Shown here piece by piece: positions 59,014 through 64,000 of a DNA stretch of 64,000 nt (its first letter is position 1; every line of letters begins with the position of its first letter). The stretch spans positions 1,428,125-1,492,124 of the forward strand of contig DEOB01000010.1 of the NCBI GenBank assembly GCA_002359895.1. The letters are read 5' to 3'. The notes beneath the pieces were generated by a model. The model was given only the letters and a program-made list of their open reading frames with translations, was not told the origin of the DNA and ran no database searches. The DNA is from Stenotrophomonas sp. UBA2629 (GTDB taxonomy: Bacteria; Pseudomonadota; Gammaproteobacteria; Xanthomonadales; Xanthomonadaceae). The translations under genes were made by a program, and so were the position numbers.

Positions 59014-59160
59014 TGGCTGTAAGGCCTGAAGTAGTGAAGCGGGAGCAGTGAAGCAGCGGTAATGGAGCCGGGGCAGGAAGGCCGCAGTAGGTAGGCGAAA
59101 GCTGAGGCTGACGGAGTAGGCCCGAGCCGCCGCTTTCGCCTGACCCGAGCCGCCGTTTCC

Positions 59161-59212
59161 ATCCCTTCTCCCGTTAACGGGAGAAGGTGCCCCGCAGGGG
59201 CGGATGAGGGCA
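59161..59212. repeat. CTTCTCCCG/CGGGAGAAG repeat copy after hutC
   Basis: A perfect 24-bp palindrome CCTTCTCCCGTT/AACGGGAGAAGG (59164-59187), then TGCCCCGCAGGGGCGGATGAGGGC. Same two-hairpin arrangement as at 53979-54031. It sits between convergent hutC and the next gene and may end both transcripts. Confidence 0.75.
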
Positions 59213-59277
59213 GCTTTCCCACGCGCCTTGAGAAAAGCCGCAACGAGCCAGCTTTCAGCTGAACCGTGCAGAGCAAC

Positions 59278-60306
59278 TCAGTAGGTGCGGCACTGCCGCC
59301 AACGCACAGCTTCTTCTACGCCCGGGCGTGGGTTGAGCTGCACACGTGCGGTACGCAGCGCGGGGTAGCGTTCCAGCTCCTGACAGATCAACGGCCACAC
59401 TTCGGCATCGTCGCCGCTGCGTTCGACCGATAACGTGGAGCGGGTCACCCAGATGCCGCTGACCACCCCCGGCATGCGTGACAGCGCCTTGGAAACCGAT
59501 TGCTGGTAGCGCAGCAGAGTGGCCGGGTCGGGATCGGCTATCTGCGTGCCTGCATCCACCGGCGTGGCTGCAGCCGCCTTGCCCGCCTCGGCAGGAACGG
59601 GCGGGGCATCCGCACTGTTCTGTTTTTCCGTGCTGACTACAGCCGTGCTGACTACAGCCGTTGCCTGCGGGGCGCTTACACCATTTGAAGAGGCGTCCTC
59701 GGTCTGCATCGTCAGGTAGCCCATACCGGCCAACAGGCCGATGGTCAGTGCGGCCAGGCCGGCAATGCCGGTTTGGCGCGCGGCTTCGCGCTGGGCAATG
59801 CCCGTCACGGTCTGGCGCATGTCGTTGGAGACATAGGGCTTGAGCAGCGGCCACAGATTGCGTTCGTCAAACACCTCGATCGCGTGCTTCTGCGCCTCGT
59901 TGAGGCCATCGCGGTCCACGTGGCCTTCGGTGATCAGCAGCCCGCCCACCGCGCCGGTCAGGCCCATTGCAGACGCAAGCTCATTCACCGCGTTCACGCC
60001 GAAACGGTAGGCCCGGCCGTGCTTGCAGGACACCAGCCAGCGCTGCTCATGCTGCTGCAGCAGGAAATCGCTGCTGGTACCGCGGTCTGCGTCTTCGCTG
60101 TCGGTCAGCGGCAGCAGGTTGCGCTGCTCGGCCATGGCCTGGCGCACGATCTGCGAGAACTCGCGCCAGCGTAAGCCAGCCAATGCGGCCAGCCCATGGT
60201 GGTTTTCAGTTCTCTTGCGTTTGACCAGCCACAGATAAGCTGCCGCCAAGCCCCATAGAGCCAGCGCGAGCACCAAAGCCAGAATCCAAGAAAACATCAA
60301 CAACAT
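59278..60306 (-). CDS. Membrane-anchored Mrr-like (restriction endonuclease-fold) protein
   Basis: 342 residues. An N-terminal TM (about 6-28), a domain resembling the Mrr catalytic fold (RWREFSQIVRQAM; DFLLQQHEQRWLVSCKHG; VGGLLITEGHVD, about 45-135), a second TM (about 179-200), an Ala/Pro/Val low-complexity linker, and a C-terminal 75-residue BON-like or novel alpha/beta domain ending RWRQCRTY. The nuclease motif D-x(n)-(E/Q)-x-K reads Asp80 ... Ser93-Cys94-Lys95, so the middle acidic/Gln residue is replaced by Ser; catalysis is doubtful. A 15-bp tandem duplication (59630-59659) sits in the linker. Function unknown. Confidence 0.65.
   Translation of the reverse strand: MLLMFSWILALVLALALWGLAAAYLWLVKRKRTENHHGLAALAGLRWREFSQIVRQAMAEQRNLLPLTDSEDADRGTSSDFLLQQHEQRWLVSCKHGRAYRFGVNAVNELASAMGLTGAVGGLLITEGHVDRDGLNEAQKHAIEVFDERNLWPLLKPYVSNDMRQTVTGIAQREAARQTGIAGLAALTIGLLAGMGYLTMQTEDASSNGVSAPQATAVVSTAVVSTEKQNSADAPPVPAEAGKAAAATPVDAGTQIADPDPATLLRYQQSVSKALSRMPGVVSGIWVTRSTLSVERSGDDAEVWPLICQELERYPALRTARVQLNPRPGVEEAVRWRQCRTY
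59630..59659. repeat. Two tandem 15-bp units in the linker of the Mrr-like protein
   Basis: GTGCTGACTACAGCC occurs twice without a gap. It is in frame and encodes the repeated STAVV pentapeptide in the low-complexity linker. A likely slippage site for length variation. Confidence 0.85.
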
Positions 60307-60398
60307 CCAAGGGCGAAAGGGTGGGGTGGCAGTCTAGCGTCCTTGACCGGTAGGGAATGTCCTTGCAGACCCCTGAATGTTGTATTGAGTTGGCGGTT

Positions 60399-61196
60399 TC
60401 AGCCGGCCGAAGGCCAATAGTGGCTGTCAGGCAGGGCCCGGGCGCCAAAGATGGCCTGGCCGACCCGCACCACGGTGGCACCTTCCTCGATGGCGATCTC
60501 AAAATCACCGGACATGCCCATCGACAGTTCATCCAAACCGACTCCGGCCGGGGCGTCCTGACGCAGTTGATCGCGCAGTTCGCGCATGCGCACGAAACAG
60601 GCACGCACGCGCTCGGCCTCGGCCGAGAACAGCGCCAGCGTCATCAGCCCGCGCACCCGCAAGGCGGTGAACTGCGGCAGTGCCTGAAGGAAAGCACCCA
60701 CTTCACGGGGCGGCAGGCCGAACTTGCTGTCCTCATCGGAGCTGTTCACCTGCACAAATACGTCCAGCGAACGGCCTTCATGCTGCAGGCGGCGGTCCAG
60801 CGTTTCGGCCAGACGCAGGCTGTCCAAGGCCTGGAATTCGCTGGCAAAGCGTGCCACCAGCTTGGCTTTGTTGGTCTGCAGGTGGCCGATCACCGACCAC
60901 TGCAGGTCTTCCAGATCCTGCATGGCTTCCCACTTGTGATGGGCTTCCTGCACCTTGTTTTCACCCAGCAGGCGGCAACCGGCCTGATAGGCCAGGCGGA
61001 TGCGCGCTTCATCGATGGTCTTGCTGACAGGCAGCAGGCGCACCTGCGCCGGATCGCGGCCGACGCGCTGGCTGGCAGCGGCGATGCGTTGCTGCACTAC
61101 CGCCAGGTTGTGGGCGAAATCCTCAACCGTCTCGGCACGTGGGTAACGCCCGTGCTGGTGATGGCGGGTGGCGGTATCTGGGGTTGCGGAGTGCAT
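60399..61196 (-). CDS. Pyridoxal phosphate homeostasis protein (YggS/PLPBP)
   Basis: 265-residue PLP-binding TIM-barrel protein without known catalysis; it buffers PLP and affects amino acid homeostasis. The Schiff-base lysine is in VRLLPVSKTIDEARIR, and GENKVQEAHHKWE, WSVIGHLQTNKAK, LSMGMSGDFEIAIEEGATVVRVGQAIFG are family hallmarks. It is slightly longer than usual (about 230) owing to a His/Thr-rich N terminus, and a start further downstream is possible. No pilT or proC neighbour is seen, unlike many bacteria. Confidence 0.9.
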   Translation of the reverse strand: MHSATPDTATRHHQHGRYPRAETVEDFAHNLAVVQQRIAAASQRVGRDPAQVRLLPVSKTIDEARIRLAYQAGCRLLGENKVQEAHHKWEAMQDLEDLQWSVIGHLQTNKAKLVARFASEFQALDSLRLAETLDRRLQHEGRSLDVFVQVNSSDEDSKFGLPPREVGAFLQALPQFTALRVRGLMTLALFSAEAERVRACFVRMRELRDQLRQDAPAGVGLDELSMGMSGDFEIAIEEGATVVRVGQAIFGARALPDSHYWPSAG

Positions 61197-61337
61197 GGCA
61201 GTTCTCTTCCCGGCGGGCTATTAAACGCCACACACGAAAAACCCGCCATCCGGCGCCGTGAGGGGAGGGAGACAAACGGCGCGCGGTACTGCTGGCGGGT
61301 GTAGGGATTCTCACTCAGCTTTTGCTGCTTTGCAACA

Positions 61338-61805
61338 TCAGAGTTCTTCAGGTTTTCCCGTCGTGGAAGAACTGCGGTTTTCCGCCTGGGCCAGGCGTTG
61401 GTTGAGTGCGTCCAGCCGTTCGTTCAGGGCTTCAATGTCAGCGCGGCTGGGGATGTCCATCCGTCGCAATACGCGATGCACGCTGTCATCGACACTTTTC
61501 TCCAACCGGTCCCAGGTCCCGGCAGCACGGTCACGTGCCTGGCCGAGCGTGCTCTCGACCGAATCGCGCAGGCTGGCGCCAGTGGAGGACTCCTCTCGGG
61601 AACGCGCTTCAGCGCTCTCACCTTCCTTGACCAGTGAATCAAACAGCCGGCTGCCTTCGTCCTGCGCGCGTGCCAGTGCGCCCAATCCAGCAAGCCATAC
61701 CTGTTGAGCGGAATGAGTCACCTTGCGGCCCAGGCGCTCGGCCTGGTCCTGCAAGCGGGGGCCACCGCCATTTTCGTCCCCGGTACGTTGATCATGTGAT
61801 TTCAT
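61338..61805 (-). CDS. Phasin-family protein (PhaF/PhaI-like)
   Basis: 155 residues, almost wholly helical. AERLGRKVTHSAQQVWLAGLGALARAQDEGSRLFDSLVKEG is the phasin-type amphipathic helix that coats poly-hydroxyalkanoate granules, followed by a coiled coil with heptads (VESTLGQARDRAAGTWDRLEKSVDDSV, and IEALNERLDALNQRLAQAE). The C-terminal part resembles a leucine-zipper oligomerisation region. No phaC synthase is in the window, so a PHA role is inferred only from family and the next gene. Confidence 0.75.
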   Translation of the reverse strand: MKSHDQRTGDENGGGPRLQDQAERLGRKVTHSAQQVWLAGLGALARAQDEGSRLFDSLVKEGESAEARSREESSTGASLRDSVESTLGQARDRAAGTWDRLEKSVDDSVHRVLRRMDIPSRADIEALNERLDALNQRLAQAENRSSSTTGKPEEL

Positions 61806-61886
61806 TTCGGTGCTCCTGAGTCTGGATGTTCAACTCCAGGAACACCGTACCGGCCCGTTCGCCAGCGCAGCGTGACGGGCGCCGGT

Positions 61887-62162
61887 TCAGCGCAGCTTTT
61901 CAGCCAGCACGCGCTGGATTTCCGACTCGACCATGCCCTTCATTGCCGACAGCAGAAAGCCCAGTTGAGCCTTCACGCGCACCGCGCCCGGCAACAACTC
62001 AATGGCGCCCTCGACACCCGAGCGGGTGAAATGCAGCACCTGGCCTTCCCAGTGCGTGGCCACGTCGAAGCGCTCCTTGAGTTTTTCGGCTACTTCGCCG
62101 ATGGCGCTGCGGGCCTTGTCGTCGGACAGGGAGTGGGCGTGTTGAATGTCGATGTTGGACAT
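61887..62162 (-). CDS. Polyhydroxyalkanoic acid system family protein
   Basis: 91 residues. SNIDIQHAHSLSDDKARSAIGEVAEKLKERFDVATHWEGQVLHF ... GVEGAIELLPGAVRVKAQLGFLLSAMKGMVESEIQRVLAEKL matches the small PHA_gran_rgn family (a COQ10/START-like fold). ATG 62162 with AGGAA upstream is used; a much longer open frame upstream is not conserved. Located 81 bp upstream of the phasin gene on the same strand and likely in the same transcript. Molecular role unknown. Confidence 0.75.
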   Translation of the reverse strand: MSNIDIQHAHSLSDDKARSAIGEVAEKLKERFDVATHWEGQVLHFTRSGVEGAIELLPGAVRVKAQLGFLLSAMKGMVESEIQRVLAEKLR

Positions 62163-62279
62163 GGGCGTTCCTGGGTGCTGCTTGAATGAAGATGGGCGGC
62201 ATTGTGCGGACGTTCGCGGTGCACTCCAAGCCCTGTCGCCATCTTCTGCATGAACCGGTGACCTGCTAGGCTGCCGCCT

Positions 62280-63083
62280 GTGCAAACTTTGCAAGTCCAT
62301 TTCAGCAATCGCCAGCAACCCGACCAGCCGATACGGCCGGGCGTTCAGCGCATCGTGCGGCATGCGTCAGGCCAGGTGCGGCTGGGTGATGACACGGTTG
62401 GGCCAATGTTGCTGGCGCAGTTCTGCACCGACCAGCGCGGTGTCTGGCTGCAGGTCGCCAGCGGTGTACGTGGGGTCCATGTCAATGGCCGGCCGGTGCG
62501 GCGCATGGCGCTGCTGCGGGCCGGTGATTCAATTTATGCCGACGGCGCTGAGATGCTGCTGCGCGGCAGTTGCGAGCAGGTCCCGCATCCGCCGGAAGCG
62601 GCCAACGAGCAGGTCGAAGATCTGCGGGTGTTGCTGCGCGGCGTAGGTGGTCATCACCACGGGCGCAGCTATACGTTGGAGCGCCCCCGAACCGTGGGTA
62701 GCGAGCCGGGCAGTGACATCGTCATCGACAACCCCGCGTTTGCCGGTGCTCATGCCCGCTTCGAGCGGCATGGCGAAAAAGTGCTGCTGCGTGATCTGGG
62801 TTCGACCGAGGGCACCCTGGTCAATGGCGTCCTCAGCCGGCACTGCTGGCTGCAGGCCGGTGACCAGGTGGTGTTCGAGGGCGGGCATCGCTTCGTGCTG
62901 GAAATGCCATTGGCGCGGGGCGTGCCCAACCAGGCGTTCGTTGCCGACGAAGCGCCCTTGGTTCCCGAGCCGGTGATTCAGCCCGCGCGGCCGCCGCGTT
63001 CAAAACGCTGGCCTTGGCTGCTGCTGAGCGCGCTGCTTCTGGGTGCGGCCATCAGCGCCTTGCTGATGTTTGGCGCGCGCTGA
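62280..63083 (+). CDS. FHA-domain membrane protein with two FHA-like modules
   Basis: 267 residues from GTG 62280. The first module (about 1-95) keeps the FHA strand pattern (GVHVNGRPVRRMALLRAGDSIYADGAEMLLRG) without the phosphothreonine-binding GR...S..H residues. The second (about 110-200) is canonical: RTVGSEPGSDIVIDNPAFAGAHARFE ... LRDLGSTEGTLVNG. A basic spacer (PARPPRSKRW) precedes a C-terminal TM helix (WLLLSALLLGAAISALLMFGA). Tail-anchored topology puts the FHA domains in the cytosol. No Ser/Thr kinase is encoded adjacent. Function unknown. Confidence 0.8.
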   Translation: MQTLQVHFSNRQQPDQPIRPGVQRIVRHASGQVRLGDDTVGPMLLAQFCTDQRGVWLQVASGVRGVHVNGRPVRRMALLRAGDSIYADGAEMLLRGSCEQVPHPPEAANEQVEDLRVLLRGVGGHHHGRSYTLERPRTVGSEPGSDIVIDNPAFAGAHARFERHGEKVLLRDLGSTEGTLVNGVLSRHCWLQAGDQVVFEGGHRFVLEMPLARGVPNQAFVADEAPLVPEPVIQPARPPRSKRWPWLLLSALLLGAAISALLMFGAR

Positions 63084-63222
63084 TCCGGCGCTGACGCTCG
63101 CCGCGTTGATGCGCCAGATGACTGGCAGACTGCCCCGTTTATTGGGTGCAGATGCAACCTTTTTTGCCTCCCCCAAGGCTGTTGCGCTGCGGCATACTAC
63201 GGGTTCTGCCTAAAGGTGTGAC

Positions 63223-64000
63223 ATGACGCGCGCATTCAATTTCAGTGCCGGCCCTGCAACGCTGCCGGAGCAAGTTCTCCGCCAGGCGCAGGAGGAAATG
63301 TTGGAATGGAATGGCGTGGGCGCGTCCATTGTCGAAATAAGCCACCGCAGCGCCGATTTCATGGCCGTTGCGGCCCAGGCCGAAGCCGACCTGCGCCAGC
63401 TGATCGGCATTCCCGATGACTACGCCGTGCTGTTCCTAGGCGGTGGTGCCACCACCCAGCAGGCACTGCTGCCGTTGAACTTTGCCAGCGCGGGCGAGCG
63501 TGTGGATTACGTGGTCACCGGTCACTGGGGCAAGACCGCGATCAAGCAGGCGCAGCCCTACGTGGATGTGAATGTCGCCGCCAGCGGTGAGGCCAGCGGT
63601 TTTCGCGACATTCCGCCGGTCGCGCAATGGCAGTTGTCCAAAGACGCCGCCTATGTGCACATCACCGCCAACGAAACCATCCACGGCATCGAATTCCGTG
63701 ATGTGCCTGACGTGGGCGCTGTGCCGCTGATCGCCGACTTCAGTTCGTCCATCGCCTCCGAGCCCATCGATGTTTCGCGCTATGGCGTGATCTATGCCGG
63801 TGCGCAGAAGAACCTCGGCCCGGTCGGTATTGCGGTGGTCATCATCCGCCGCGATCTGCTGGAGCGCAGCGGCCAGCCGCGCGCCGATATTTTTGACTAC
63901 CGTTCGCATGTCGCCCGTGATTCGATGCTCAACACGCCGCCCACGTGGAACTGGTATCTGGCTGGTTTGATGTTCAAGTGGATGTTGGCGCAGGGCGGCG
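63223..64000 (+). CDS. serC: Phosphoserine aminotransferase, N-terminal part (cut by window edge)
   Basis: PLP enzyme of serine and pyridoxal phosphate biosynthesis. Begins MTRAFNFSAGPATLPEQVL after AAAGGTG and runs off the right edge. Conserved segments: SHRSADFMAVAAQAEADLRQL, FLGGGATTQQALLPLN, and the PLP-lysine motif YAGAQKNLGPVGIAVVII (Lys at about residue 197). Start fixed by family N terminus. Genes downstream are outside the window. Confidence 0.97.
   Translation, partial: MTRAFNFSAGPATLPEQVLRQAQEEMLEWNGVGASIVEISHRSADFMAVAAQAEADLRQLIGIPDDYAVLFLGGGATTQQALLPLNFASAGERVDYVVTGHWGKTAIKQAQPYVDVNVAASGEASGFRDIPPVAQWQLSKDAAYVHITANETIHGIEFRDVPDVGAVPLIADFSSSIASEPIDVSRYGVIYAGAQKNLGPVGIAVVIIRRDLLERSGQPRADIFDYRSHVARDSMLNTPPTWNWYLAGLMFKWMLAQGG

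Noticed and set aside
1..64000. Mobile elements, tRNA or rRNA genes and CRISPR arrays
   Set aside because: I looked for transposase or integrase-like frames, cloverleaf-like sequences and regularly spaced repeats and found none. The CTCTCCCG repeats are hairpin elements, not CRISPR.

Overview
The window looks like chromosome from a GC-rich gammaproteobacterium of the Xanthomonadaceae/Lysobacteraceae, most probably Stenotrophomonas or a close relative. This rests on protein character (an 825-residue LigA, GyrA with Gln83, a ParC/ParP-containing flagellar-chemotaxis cluster) and on FliA- and RpoN-type promoters. No species assignment is possible without a search. The DNA is densely coding. I saw no insertion sequence, prophage, integron, CRISPR array, tRNA or rRNA. 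Most strings of very long antisense ORFs are shadows of GC-rich genes.

Layout. (1) 1-18.1 kb is housekeeping: asnS (cut by the left edge), iscA, an MFS transporter, rpsF-rpsR-rplI, smc-zipA-ligA, a GNAT gene, epmA, a triple DUF3011 protein, mtnA and gyrA. The rpsF leader carries a recognisable S6:S18-type autoregulatory hairpin. (2) 18.1-34.4 kb is mixed: a TonB_C-like secreted protein, an overlapping HipA-like kinase/DUF3037 pair, a GNAT gene and a DUF1615 lipoprotein. Then comes a DesT/FabR-type regulator divergent from a ferredoxin-reductase/acyl desaturase pair, followed by a VOC protein, an APC transporter, a DUF885 lipoprotein, YciI, proB-proA and a chemoreceptor. (3) 35-51.1 kb is a leftward motility block: flhB-flhA, flhF-fleN-fliA-cheY-cheZ-cheA, motC-motD-parC-parP, and a separate STAS-cheY-cheA trio. 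(4) 51.3-59 kb is a complete histidine utilisation (hut) locus, hutI-hutH-hutG-hutU leftward and hutF-hutC rightward around a 12-bp palindromic operator. It encodes the five-step formylglutamate route. (5) 59.2-64 kb holds a membrane-anchored Mrr-like protein, yggS, two PHA-granule-type genes, a double-FHA membrane protein and serC (cut by the right edge).

Regulation can be read directly in places. Three FliA (sigma-28) promoters with exact 15-nt spacers precede mcp, motC and the STAS-cheY-cheA operon. Two RpoN (sigma-54) candidates precede flhB and lie inside flhA upstream of flhF. A short palindrome sits in the desT/desCB divergent gap and another in the hutI/hutF gap. A family of CTCTCCCG/CGGGAGAG hairpin repeats is scattered in intergenic gaps of the right half.

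The best candidates for something undescribed are the HipA-like/DUF3037 pair, the FliA-driven STAS-CheY-CheA module, a probably leaderless motC transcript, and the membrane Mrr-like protein with a degenerate nuclease motif.
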